A stretch of DNA of 18,960 nt from JAIBBG01 sp043748015 (GTDB lineage Bacteria; Bacteroidota; Bacteroidia; Flavobacteriales_D; Sanyastnellaceae): the NCBI GenBank assembly GCA_043748015.1, contig JAYTOA010000125.1, positions 1 to 18,960 of the forward strand, read 5' to 3'. A model generated the notes under the pieces. The model worked only from the letters and a program-made list of their open reading frames with translations, was not told where the DNA came from and did not search any database. Positions 1 through 8,173 of this stretch are shown here, one piece after another. The translations under genes and the position numbers were made by a program. Position 1 is the stretch's first letter. Every line of letters starts with the position of its first letter.

Positions 1-1353
1 ATCGCAGTCGTCATCAATGCCGTTGTCACAGATTTCAGCCATTCCCGGATTTATCGTATCATTGAAGTCATCACAGTCACCATCACAATTGGTGTAACCG
101 TCAAGGTCGTTGTCATAACAACCGCAGAGACAAAAAGCGCACTCGGCAAAAGTTGCAGCCTCGCCAGCGCAAATGCCGTCCCACGAATTGTTGCAGCAGA
201 ACGAATCAAACGCACAGACGGTAACGCCGCAAGGGCTTCCTAAGTCAGTGTATCCGGCAACATCACAACTTCCAACAACATTGTCAATATTACCATCGCA
301 ATCATCATCAATGCCATTGCTGCAAATCTCTGTCATACCAGGATTTATCATATCATTGAAGTCATCACAGTCACCATCACAATTGGTGTAACCGTCAAGG
401 TCATTGTCATAACATCCGCATAGGCAAGATGCACATGCCGGTTCTGCACTTGCTTCACCTGCGCAAATTCCATCCCATTGCGTATCACAACAAAATGCAT
501 CCGCGGCACAAACTGCTGCGGCGCAAGGACTATTGAGATTAGCGTAGCCTGGTTGATCACAAGCGCCAGGCGAATTATCCGTAGTTCCATCGCAATCGTC
601 ATCCATGCCGTTAAGGCAAATTTCGACTGCTCCAGGGTAAACATCAGCATTGTTGTCATCACAATCAAGATCATTCGTTGCTGAATTTGCCGGCTGTGTG
701 CAGTATGATCCAAGGAAAGTAGAACCGTAACCATCACCATCGTCATCAGCAAAATAGTCGGTGAAAAGCAAGTTGTCGTCTGTCAAGCCATTGCAATCAT
801 TGTCAAGGTCATCGCATAATTCCGCAGCACCTGGATTTACTAGGTCATTGAAATCGTCGCAGTCACCATCACAATTGGTGTAACCATCAAGGTCATTGTC
901 GTAACATCCGCAAAGACAAAACGCGCATTCCGCAACAGCTGATGCTTCACCTGCGCAAATGGCATCCCACGAATTGTTGCAACAGAACGAATCAAAAGAA
1001 CAGACAGCAACGCCGCAAGGGCTTCCTAAGTCACTGTATCCGGCAACATCGCAACTGCCGGAAACATAGTCAATAGTACCATCGCAATCATCATCAATGC
1101 CATTGCCGCAAATCTCAGTCATGCCTGGATTTACCAAATCATTACTGTCATCGCAATCATTATCGCAAGTGCTGTAACCATCAAGGTCAAAGTCTACGCA
1201 ACCGGAGGAAGCAAGACAATAAACGCAGTTCTGATCAGAGGCAGCCTCACCAGCGCATATGTTATCCCATTGTGTATCACAACAAAATGCATCAGCGGCA
1301 CATACGGACGTAGCGCATGGACCTGAGAGAGCGGCATAGCCGACCGCGTCACA
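1..1353 (-). repeat. Intragenic tandem repeats, composite units of 294-300 bp, one extended to 492 bp
   Basis: Within the large minus-strand gene, composite repeat units (one Cys/Trp module plus one MopE-like module) start at 1353, 1053, 561 and 267 (minus-strand 5' ends). Spacings are 300, 492 and 294 bp, all multiples of three. The 492-bp unit equals a 300-bp unit plus 192 bp (64 codons) encoding an additional MopE-like module. The DNA itself is very similar between copies: the stretches beginning at 59, 353 and 845 differ by only a few bases over about 70 bp. The Cys modules fall into two subtypes, DAFCCDTQWD (first and third) and FDSFCCNNSWD (second and fourth), so the array looks like a duplicated pair. 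Confidence 0.88.
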
Positions 1354-1425
1354 TTGAGCATTTATGCTCAATGTGCCCATCACGGACAGCAAGACGATCA
1401 TCAAATTAGTAAATAGTTTTCTCAT
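1..1425 (-). CDS. Secreted modular protein with alternating Cys/Trp and MopE-like metal-binding modules (partial, C-terminus off window)
   Basis: The reading frame is open from ATG at 1425-1423 to base 1 (475 codons) and leaves the window on the left. The N-terminus (MRKLFTNLMIVLLSVMGTLS..NAQ) is a signal peptide, so export is expected. From residue 25 two module types alternate. One has the core C..VC..D.FCC...WD.ICAGEA and begins near residues 25, 125, 289 and 387. The other is an aspartate-rich DGD/DND-containing module ending in EIC.NGIDDDCDG, which matches the 'putative metal-binding motif' of the MopE family. An extra MopE-like unit (about residues 225-288) sits between the second and third Cys modules. 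MopE-type modules are thought to bind calcium or other metals; extracellular adhesion or a structural role is inference. Its neighbours include T9SS cargo, so the missing C-terminus may carry a sorting domain. It lies 41 bp downstream of the 1467-1913 gene on the same strand. The function of the whole protein is unknown. Confidence 0.88.
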   Translation of the reverse strand, partial: MRKLFTNLMIVLLSVMGTLSINAQCDAVGYAALSGPCATSVCAADAFCCDTQWDNICAGEAASDQNCVYCLASSGCVDFDLDGYSTCDNDCDDSNDLVNPGMTEICGNGIDDDCDGTIDYVSGSCDVAGYSDLGSPCGVAVCSFDSFCCNNSWDAICAGEASAVAECAFCLCGCYDNDLDGYTNCDGDCDDFNDLVNPGAAELCDDLDNDCNGLTDDNLLFTDYFADDDGDGYGSTFLGSYCTQPANSATNDLDCDDNNADVYPGAVEICLNGMDDDCDGTTDNSPGACDQPGYANLNSPCAAAVCAADAFCCDTQWDGICAGEASAEPACASCLCGCYDNDLDGYTNCDGDCDDFNDMINPGMTEICSNGIDDDCDGNIDNVVGSCDVAGYTDLGSPCGVTVCAFDSFCCNNSWDGICAGEAATFAECAFCLCGCYDNDLDGYTNCDGDCDDFNDTINPGMAEICDNGIDDDCD

Positions 1426-1466
1426 GTGTTTTTAGATTTTGAATATGTTAGAAAATTGGTTGTTTA

Positions 1467-1913
1467 TTATTTGTTGGATTTTGGTTGTGATCCGGGAAAA
1501 AACATTTCCCTTACACATTTTGATTCGAGTATGAGTGATTGATATTGCTCAGGATTATCTTTAACTGCGCGAAGCAATTTCTCATTTTCAAGTCCCACAT
1601 ATTGGGGGAAATGTTCATTCACCTTGGCTACAGCTTTGTCATAAACTGTTTGTGACCTTATATCCTCCGGTAATACATATCCCGCGGGTATGGGAGCAGC
1701 AAGAACATCACGCATATAGGCTTTTACATCATCAGCAAAAACCAATTTGGGAATTGGAACTCCCAAAGCATATTGTTCTAAAGCTTGAGGATTCTTTTGA
1801 TCGGAAGTATTTTTTTTTCCGGAATCTGAATTTCCGGCTGGTTTTTCAGCACAACAAACCATCACGGTTCCGGCGAATAAAAGAAGTAAGACATGTCGTA
1901 AAATTCTTTTCAC
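1467..1913 (-). CDS. Small exported protein, possible lipoprotein, unknown function
   Basis: A 148-residue protein of unrecognised family if GTG at 1913-1911 is used. A TTG at 1922-1920 is the other possible start (151 residues). No in-frame ATG exists between these and the upstream stop at 1955-1953, so a non-ATG start is unavoidable unless the gene begins well inside. The N-terminus is a clear export signal: a basic start (VKRILRH), a hydrophobic run (VLLLLFAGTVMV) and then CCAEK. The two cysteines suggest a lipoprotein, but the lipobox is not a good consensus. A Ser/Gly/Lys/Asn-rich linker follows (about residues 25-45), then a compact charged domain that includes YVLPEDIRSQTVYDKAVAKV. The gene ends 41 bp before the large MopE-like gene on the same strand, which suggests co-transcription. 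No function can be assigned. Confidence 0.62.
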   Translation of the reverse strand: MKRILRHVLLLLFAGTVMVCCAEKPAGNSDSGKKNTSDQKNPQALEQYALGVPIPKLVFADDVKAYMRDVLAAPIPAGYVLPEDIRSQTVYDKAVAKVNEHFPQYVGLENEKLLRAVKDNPEQYQSLILESKCVREMFFPGSQPKSNK

Positions 1914-1922
1914 TGGCAACAA

Positions 1923-2336
1923 GGTAATTTCGGTTAATTCTGGGTGTCGGGCTCATTGACATTCAACAACGCAAACTCATTTCTAAATCCGATTTTATGA
2001 TTATAAAATCATTAAAATATGTGTTCATTAGATATCGCTGATTTTGCCGAGGCGCGAGCAAACCTAATCAAATATTTCAGAAAGCAATGGATTTGCGCTA
2101 TGTGTGATGATTCGAGATTTTCAACAATTTTCAAGAGCATTGTGAATAACAATTCCATTGCAATGATTTTATGTAAGTTAAGGACTGCCACTGGTGCTGA
2201 CTTTTATGTATCCCGAATAAATTTTATTTCGATTTTTACTGCGAATGGAGCAATTGCGGATCATTGAAAACAGCAATTTCTAATGTTGGCAATGCTGATT
2301 TGATTTTTTTCTGCGTTGATTTGTATTTCATAATTC
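1923..2336. other. Divergent intergenic region without a supported gene
   Basis: This 414-bp stretch separates the minus-strand exported-protein gene from the plus-strand VCBS gene, so promoters in both directions should lie here. An AT-rich perfect inverted repeat sits at 1991-2010. An 82-codon plus-strand frame (2019-2267) exists, but it has no recognisable domain, no signal sequence and no convincing start context. T-rich sequence just upstream of 2337 contains TTGATTTG (seven of eight bases of the Bacteroidota -7 consensus TAnnTTTG), but no -33 element is correctly spaced. I see no RNA gene. Confidence 0.5.
1991..2010. repeat. AT-rich perfect inverted repeat (8-bp arms, 4-bp loop)
   Basis: GATTTTAT, spacer GATT, ATAAAATC: a perfect 8-bp dyad in the divergent intergenic region, about 70-80 bp upstream of the minus-strand gene. 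It has no GC-rich stem and no flanking T-run typical of a terminator. A regulator-binding operator is possible, as is chance in AT-rich DNA. Confidence 0.4.
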
Positions 2337-5159
2337 ATGAATAAAATTGTACTCTTCGCATTGCTTTTATGTACTTCGTCCTTCGCAGGATGGAGTCAGT
2401 TTGTTGATGTTTCATCAACTCAACTGAATGCTGAAATTCTTAACGTATCAACCATATACGGCGACGGAATCAGTTTTTACGACTTCAATCGCGATGGTCA
2501 GGATGATCTCAGCATTGCCAGCGGTAGAGAGATACCAAGATTTTATATCAACAACAACGGACAATTCGAACCTATTGCTTTGAACATAACCAATGCTCAA
2601 AACAAACTCGTTCTGATGCTATTATGGGCCGACTATGACAACGATGGCGATGCCGATTTACTCATTACAAGAGATGCTGCGCCTATTCAACTCTGGCGTA
2701 ATAATGGTAATCTCGTATTTGAAAACGTCGCCGCAAGTGCAGGTTTGGAACAGGCTAATTATAATTACTGGGGAGCAGCTTATGCCGACTTCAATCATGA
2801 TGGATGTCTTGATCTCTTTGTCGCTAAATATTATAACGGATATCTTAATCAGGGTGTTCAATATCGTTCCCTTTTGTATAGAAGCAATTGTGATGGAACA
2901 TTTTCTGAAGTGACAATAGCTGCCGGAATTAATCTCACACCGACTCCTTGTTTTCAACCCGTTTTTCTAGATTATAACAATGACGGTTGGGAAGATCTTT
3001 TCCTTGCAATCGATCGCATGCCTTTTTCCAATGAATTATTTGAAAACAATGGAGACGGTACTTTCACCAATGTGACTATTGCAACAGGACTGAACCAATA
3101 CATCTGTTCGATGTCGGGCACTGTTGGAGATTACGACAACGATCTGGATGACGATATTTTCATTGCCAATGGTATTGCCGGGAATTTGTTGATGAAAAGT
3201 GATAATGGAACAACTTTCAATGATGTCGCGCCTGAATATGATATTCAGATAAATCAAATATGTTGGGGAAGTATGTGGATTGATTACGATAACAATAGCT
3301 GGCAAGATTTGATGGTAAGTATAACATCGCCTTATTTACCACCTATCGGCAATCAACTTTTTATCAATCAAGCCGGTGAAGGTTTTCTTAACGGCACCGC
3401 GGAAAGCGGTTTCGGAGACGATCCCACGGAAACGCATCAAGTTGCCATGGGAGATTTTAATGGTGATGGATATTATGATTTTGTTCGCAGCAACAGACCG
3501 CCATATCCCGCGCAACTTTATCAGAATTTAGGTGGAACGAATCATTTTGTCTCGGTTTCGCTCGAAGGCGTGTTCGCAAATCGTGATGGTATAGGTTCCA
3601 GAATTCATTGCTATGCATCTGGGGAACACTACATACGTTATACTCATTGCGGCGAGAATTTCACGTCACAAAACAGTGAAAAGAAAATATTTGGTATCGG
3701 TGAATCACTTGTCATTGACTCATTGGTGGTGCTGTGGAATAGTGGCACCATCGATCGGTTTTATAATATACCGGCGGATACTTTTCTCATGATCAAAGAA
3801 GGCGACTCTTATATTCAGCCATTCTCGATTGTGCCTGACGGAAACCTTTTCCTTTGCGAAGGCGAATCGCTTTTGCTCGACGCGGGTGAATATGTATCTT
3901 ATAACTGGAGTACAGGGCAAAACGATCGCTACATAACTGTTTCGTCACCTGGAATATTTAATGTTGTAGTCACCAATGTTTTCGGAGCAGAGATTACTTC
4001 AGAAAGCATTGAAGTGGCGTTTTCGCAAATTGAATTGGAACAACCAATGGTTCAACATGTTTCGTGTGCAGGGTTTGCGAATGGTGAAATTGCTATTTCT
4101 AACGATCAGGAATATCTGTCAGCCATCACCTGGAGCAATGGTAGCGATTCTACTTCAATTTTGAATCTTTCACCGGGAGTTTACACTTTTGAATGGACAG
4201 ATATTCATAGTTGTGAGCATGATGGCGCTATAGAGATTCTGGAACCTGAGCCTTTGAATGTGACTGCTTCGCTGAATCATGCAACTTGTTTTGGTGCTAA
4301 TAACGCTTCAGCTGCGCTCGAAATAGTCGGAGGAAATGCACCATACGCAATCGATTGGTTCGGTCAGGATTCATTGGCGCTGTTTGCCGGACTGCACTCT
4401 TATTCTGTAATTGATAACAACAGTTGTTTTTACAGCAGTGAATTCGTGGTTGTTGAACCTGACGAGATTATTTTTCAATTGAATTTGAGCAATGTCTCCT
4501 GTGCAAATGGCAATGATGGAATGGCGCAAATAGAAATTGTTGGTGGTCTTCCTCCGTACGATGTCCTTTGGTTTGGTGTCGATCCTACATTGTTGAGTGC
4601 AGGTGAATATAATATTTCTGTTGTTGACAGTTTGGGTTGCGAAATTTCTTCTGTCTTCAGTATTGAGCAACCGGAAATACTTGATTGTGGACTCATCACT
4701 TCACCACAAATTGGAGATGATGAATTGGGGAGTGCTGGTGTCAATGTGACCGGTGGAACAGCTCCTTATCATGTTGCATGGAGTAACGGTATCAATGAAT
4801 TATTGACGATTGATCAATTGGTATCCGGTGAATATTCCGTGGTGGTTACCGATGAAAATGGATGCATTTGTACGAATGATTTCTCAATAGATTTTGTTAA
4901 TGTTATCGTATCGAATAGTCTGTCTCAATTGGTCATCTTCCCGGTTCCGGCGGATGAATTTATCCTTGTAATTGGTTTGCCTTCGACTCCCGGAGATGTC
5001 GAGATTTTTGATCAAAGTGGTAAGTCTATTCACTTGTCGAAGGGTATTTTTTATTCACACAAGATCGATACGAATCAATTTCCAAGCGGAGTGTATACTG
5101 CCCGTTTCACTTTCGATAACCATTTTTTGTCAATGCCATTGCTCATTCTTCATGACTGA
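2337..5159 (+). CDS. T9SS-secreted FG-GAP/VCBS repeat protein with ASPIC/UnbV domain, SprB-like repeats and C-terminal sorting domain
   Basis: A 940-residue secreted surface protein. The signal peptide spans residues 1-20 (MNKIVLFALLLCTSSFAGWS). Seven FG-GAP/VCBS-type calcium-binding motifs of form DxNxDGxxDL lie at residues 49-58, 99-108, 151-160, 212-221, 265-274, 316-325 and 373-382, consistent with a beta-propeller. An ASPIC/UnbV (CRTAC1-like) domain follows at about 404-488, with RDGIGSRI, SQNSEKKIFGIGE and IDSLVVLWNSG. An Ig-like segment (about 500-560) and about four SprB-like repeats (575-850; SC..NG..I....GG..PY, then SVVD..GC) come next. A type IX sorting tail lies at about 864-940 (VIFPVPADEF near its start). 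The protein is expected to cross the outer membrane by T9SS and be surface-anchored or released; adhesion or glycan binding is inference. ATG at 2337 is chosen because it directly precedes the signal peptide. It is followed after 3 bp by a degenerate paralogue. Confidence 0.92.
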   Translation: MNKIVLFALLLCTSSFAGWSQFVDVSSTQLNAEILNVSTIYGDGISFYDFNRDGQDDLSIASGREIPRFYINNNGQFEPIALNITNAQNKLVLMLLWADYDNDGDADLLITRDAAPIQLWRNNGNLVFENVAASAGLEQANYNYWGAAYADFNHDGCLDLFVAKYYNGYLNQGVQYRSLLYRSNCDGTFSEVTIAAGINLTPTPCFQPVFLDYNNDGWEDLFLAIDRMPFSNELFENNGDGTFTNVTIATGLNQYICSMSGTVGDYDNDLDDDIFIANGIAGNLLMKSDNGTTFNDVAPEYDIQINQICWGSMWIDYDNNSWQDLMVSITSPYLPPIGNQLFINQAGEGFLNGTAESGFGDDPTETHQVAMGDFNGDGYYDFVRSNRPPYPAQLYQNLGGTNHFVSVSLEGVFANRDGIGSRIHCYASGEHYIRYTHCGENFTSQNSEKKIFGIGESLVIDSLVVLWNSGTIDRFYNIPADTFLMIKEGDSYIQPFSIVPDGNLFLCEGESLLLDAGEYVSYNWSTGQNDRYITVSSPGIFNVVVTNVFGAEITSESIEVAFSQIELEQPMVQHVSCAGFANGEIAISNDQEYLSAITWSNGSDSTSILNLSPGVYTFEWTDIHSCEHDGAIEILEPEPLNVTASLNHATCFGANNASAALEIVGGNAPYAIDWFGQDSLALFAGLHSYSVIDNNSCFYSSEFVVVEPDEIIFQLNLSNVSCANGNDGMAQIEIVGGLPPYDVLWFGVDPTLLSAGEYNISVVDSLGCEISSVFSIEQPEILDCGLITSPQIGDDELGSAGVNVTGGTAPYHVAWSNGINELLTIDQLVSGEYSVVVTDENGCICTNDFSIDFVNVIVSNSLSQLVIFPVPADEFILVIGLPSTPGDVEIFDQSGKSIHLSKGIFYSHKIDTNQFPSGVYTARFTFDNHFLSMPLLILHD

Positions 5160-5162
5160 TTT

Positions 5163-7763
5163 ATGCTGAATTTCTCGAGGGCCATATTACTTGTCAGCAC
5201 GTGTATTTTTCTTGGTGTTAATGCCTGTCATTCGCAGTTCACATAAGTCTCAGAATCATATGGCATATTCAATATCAATGAAGATGTAGAGTATGGCAAT
5301 GGCATCAGTCTATTCGATTTTAATAATGACGGTTGGGATGATCTTACACTCGGCAATGGTGCCGATGAACCACTCTTCTATGTGAATGTGGACGGCATAT
5401 TACAACTTTCGGATCTTGGAATCACGGTGAATCCCGTCGCGCAGGTTATCATGTTGCTCTGGGCTGATTTCGATAATGACGGTGATAACGATCTGTTCGT
5501 TTCTCAGATGTATGGACCGGTGCAACTTTGGAGAAATGAGGGCGAGTATATTTTCACTGAGTGCGCCGCTGAAGTAGGTCTTGTTCAAGGCAATTGGCGC
5601 TTTCGCGGCGCTGCTTTCGCCGATTACGATCATGATGGTTTTCTCGATTTATAAGTTGCGAAATATTATGATCTCCTGAACAATGCTAATCCCGATCATA
5701 CCAGTCTTTTATATCACAACAATGGTGATGGAACATTCACGGATGTGACGCAATCTGCTGGTGTTTGGATTTTGCCCCAACCAGTTTTTCAACCTGTTTT
5801 TTTTGATATGGATAATGATGGATGGGAAGATCTTTATCTCGTGATTGATCGCAATCTATGGTCAAACAAAATCTTTCATAACAACCATGATGGTACATTC
5901 ACAAGTATCAGCGACACTTCGGGAGCGACGCCTGCGATGGATGCTATGTGCTGCTCTGCCGGCGATTATGACAATGATGGTGATCTGGATATTTACGTTA
6001 CCAACGGATGGCCGGGCAATCGACTATTCAGGAATGACGGAGGGGTATTTACTGATGTCACAGCCGGCGCAGGTGTAGCTGTCAACCTTATATGTTGGGG
6101 ATCTCTTTGGCTCGACTATAATAATGATTCGTGGCAAGATTTATTTGTGGGAACCACCGGTAGTTTTTTCGGCGCTGCTCAAAACAGATTTTTTATCAAT
6201 CAAAATGAGCCGGCATTTTTGAATGGCAATGTGATAACAAATATTGAAGGCGATACCTCTGCAACATTTGTCAATGCCAAAGGTGACTTCAATAATGATG
6301 GGTATTTCGACTTCGTAACGAATAACAACGATCCAATGCCTTCTAAAATCTGGTTGAACAACGGTGGTGATAATCATTTTCTCTCTGTCCGTTTGGAAGG
6401 TGTTATTTCTAATAAAAGTGGTATCGGAAATTGGATTCATGTTTATGTGAATGATGAACATTTTGTGAGGTACACGATCAGTGGCGATAATTTTAATTCA
6501 CAAAACGCATCCAGAGAAATTTTCGGTTTGGGTGAATTGACTTTCGTCGATTCACTTGTGATACAATGGAATTCAGGAACCAGAGATGTTTATCATAATG
6601 TAAATACGAATCAAAATCTTCATCTCGTGGAAGGCGCTTCGTTTATTGTGCCATTTGCAATTCAACCAAGCAGCGCTCTTGTACTATGTCCGGGTGACAG
6701 TTTGTTACTCAATGCCGGTAGCTACAATAGCTATTTGTGGAATACTGGTGATACTTCTCAATTCATTTCCGCAACAAGTTCAGGTGATTATTTTGTTGAG
6801 GTTATCAATGGTTTTGGTAGCTGGATGACTTCGGATGTACTATCTGTTTCTGATGCAGAAATTCCCGAATTGCAGACGATCACTTCACCGATTGTTTGTC
6901 ATGGTGAACAATCAGGTTCAATTCAAGTCCATCCTATACAACAATCTATTTGGAGTTTTTTCGAATGGGAGGGAAGCGAAGCTGGATTTTTACTCGACAG
7001 TATTGGCGCCGGGTCTTTTCATTTTCACGCTCAAACTTTAGATGGTTGTTGGACTGATGGCAATATTTCAATCAGTGAGCCTGATCCGCTTTCATTCAAT
7101 ATTGAAACGAGTGATGTCCGATGTGCAACCGGTAACGATGGCTCAGCAATTGTTGTTGCGTCCGGTGGAACAGGCGAAATTACTTATCTATGGAATGAAC
7201 TGGATTTTGATTCATTAACTGCTGACGAATATGCGATTTCTGTCATCGATGAGAGTGGCTGTATGATGGATTCTTCATTCGTGATTTTCGAGCCTCTGCC
7301 TTTTGCCGTAACTGCAATAGCAACTCCTCAACATGAAAATGAATTGGATGGAAACATTCAGTTTGAACTGTTGGGAGGAACTTTTCCTTATTCTCTGGAA
7401 AACGAAATCATTGTCTCCAATGAATATCTGTTGGATGAAATGCCCGGCGGGAATTATTCATTTTCCTTTTCAGATGCAATGGGTTGTGAGTATACACTCA
7501 ACGTGAATATTCCCATCATTGCAGGATTATCAGAGCGTGTGACAGATCGAATACATTTTTATCCCAATCCGGTGGATCAAGTAATTTACGCTTCAGAAAC
7601 CATTGTTTCATGCAAAGTACTTGATGTTACTGGCTCTTTAGTCGGCACTTTACATTTTGTAAATGGAGGCGCAAATGTGCTGGATTTTGCCGGAGGTATT
7701 TATTGCATTCAGTTTGTTTGCGTTGATGGTTCTTCCGGATTTGCGGTTATTGTGATTGAATGA
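5163..7763 (+). pseudogene. Paralogue of the preceding VCBS/ASPIC/T9SS protein, interrupted by two in-frame TAA codons
   Basis: One frame runs from ATG 5163 to TGA 7761-7763 (866 codons). It encodes a signal peptide (MLNFSRAILLVSTCIFLGVNA), seven DxDxDGxxDL motifs, an ASPIC/UnbV domain (SGIGNWIH, SQNASREIFGLGE), an Ig-like segment, about three SprB-like repeats and a T9SS tail (IHFYPNPVDQVIY). The order matches the upstream gene. TAA occurs at codon 28 (5244-5246), right after the signal peptide, and at codon 164 (5652-5654), inside the third calcium motif region (LDL-stop-VAKYY). No frameshift is visible, and family consensus (QFT-E-VS; DL-Y-VAKYY) suggests one base change at each stop. The open segments 5382-5654 and 5745-7763 begin at internal Met codons and lack a signal peptide, so they are unlikely to be separate genes. 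A young pseudogene is most likely; stop readthrough or sequence error cannot be excluded. The gene starts 3 bp after its paralogue ends, which suggests tandem duplication. Confidence 0.85.
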
Positions 7764-7780
7764 TTACTTATGTGTTCAAC

Positions 7781-7810
7781 AAAAACGGATCGCATGTGCG
7801 ACCCGTTTTT
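7781..7810. terminator. Bidirectional Rho-independent terminator
   Basis: AAAAACGG (7781-7788), mismatch A, TCGC, loop ATGT, GCGA, mismatch C, CCGTTTTT (7803-7810). The GC-containing stem is flanked by an A-run on one side and a T-run on the other, so it can terminate transcription in both directions. It lies 17 bp after the stop of the plus-strand pseudogene and 44 bp beyond the end of the convergent minus-strand hpf gene, as expected for a shared terminator. Confidence 0.85.
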
Positions 7811-7854
7811 AATTTTATATTTTCAGGAGAAATTTGGAAATAAAATCTCACCGA

Positions 7855-8148
7855 TTACATGGTCTTTTCTCTGTGCTTGTTTATTTGCTTCTTCAATGCG
7901 TCTACTGCATCATCAGTCGCTTCTTCAAACGTTTTGCACTGCTTTTTTGCAAAAAGATCTTTTCCCGGAATTGAAAGTTTTACCTCTGCAATTTTGTTTT
8001 CATTCACGTCTGATTTATCAAGTCTCAGGAATACTTCTCCCCTGATGATTCTGTCATGAAATGTGGTTAATTTCTGTAGGCGCTCTTGTACGAATTCGAT
8101 CAACTTCTCGTCTGCGTCGAAGTGAATGCTTTGAACTTTTACTTGCAT
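7855..8148 (-). CDS. hpf: Short-form ribosome hibernation-promoting factor (HPF/RaiA family)
   Basis: This 97-residue protein matches the short HPF/YfiA family over its whole length. It begins MQVKVQSIHFDADEKLIEFV, continues with the basic and aspartate-containing middle (RIIRGEVFLRLDKSD) and ends with IPGKDLFAKKQCKTFEEATD, which contains the family's conserved lysines. Such proteins bind the 30S decoding region in stationary phase and promote inactive 70S or 100S ribosomes. The long-form C-terminal dimerisation domain is absent. It starts 25 bp after the stop of the upstream recombinase gene on the same strand, so it is probably co-transcribed with it, and it ends before the shared terminator at 7781-7810. 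In many Bacteroidota tRNA genes and tuf follow hpf; here they do not. Confidence 0.93.
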   Translation of the reverse strand: MQVKVQSIHFDADEKLIEFVQERLQKLTTFHDRIIRGEVFLRLDKSDVNENKIAEVKLSIPGKDLFAKKQCKTFEEATDDAVDALKKQINKHREKTM

Positions 8149-8173
8149 AATTGAATTTTTTAATGATTATACT

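Noticed and set aside
1..1400. Regular repeats that might suggest a CRISPR array
   Set aside because: The period is about 294-492 bp, all multiples of three, and the repeats encode a continuous protein frame; there are no short repeat/spacer units.
2019..2267. 82-codon plus-strand frame in the divergent intergenic region
   Set aside because: No recognisable domain, signal or membrane segment, no start context and ordinary non-coding-looking composition; too short to support on its own.
4371..4744. Minus-strand frames of 89-99 codons inside the VCBS gene, and similar frames elsewhere opposite long genes
   Set aside because: They lie opposite strongly supported coding sequence, have no homology signal and reflect codon use on the other strand.
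5745..7763. The 672-codon open segment as an independent gene starting at 5745
   Set aside because: The Met is internal to a VCBS repeat, there is no signal peptide, and the same frame continues upstream past the TAA with full homology to the paralogue; it is the 3' part of a broken gene.
5163..7763. Reassignment of UAA as a sense codon in this organism
   Set aside because: Other genes here, for example menD, menC, hpf and the SDR gene, end normally at TAA at the expected family length.
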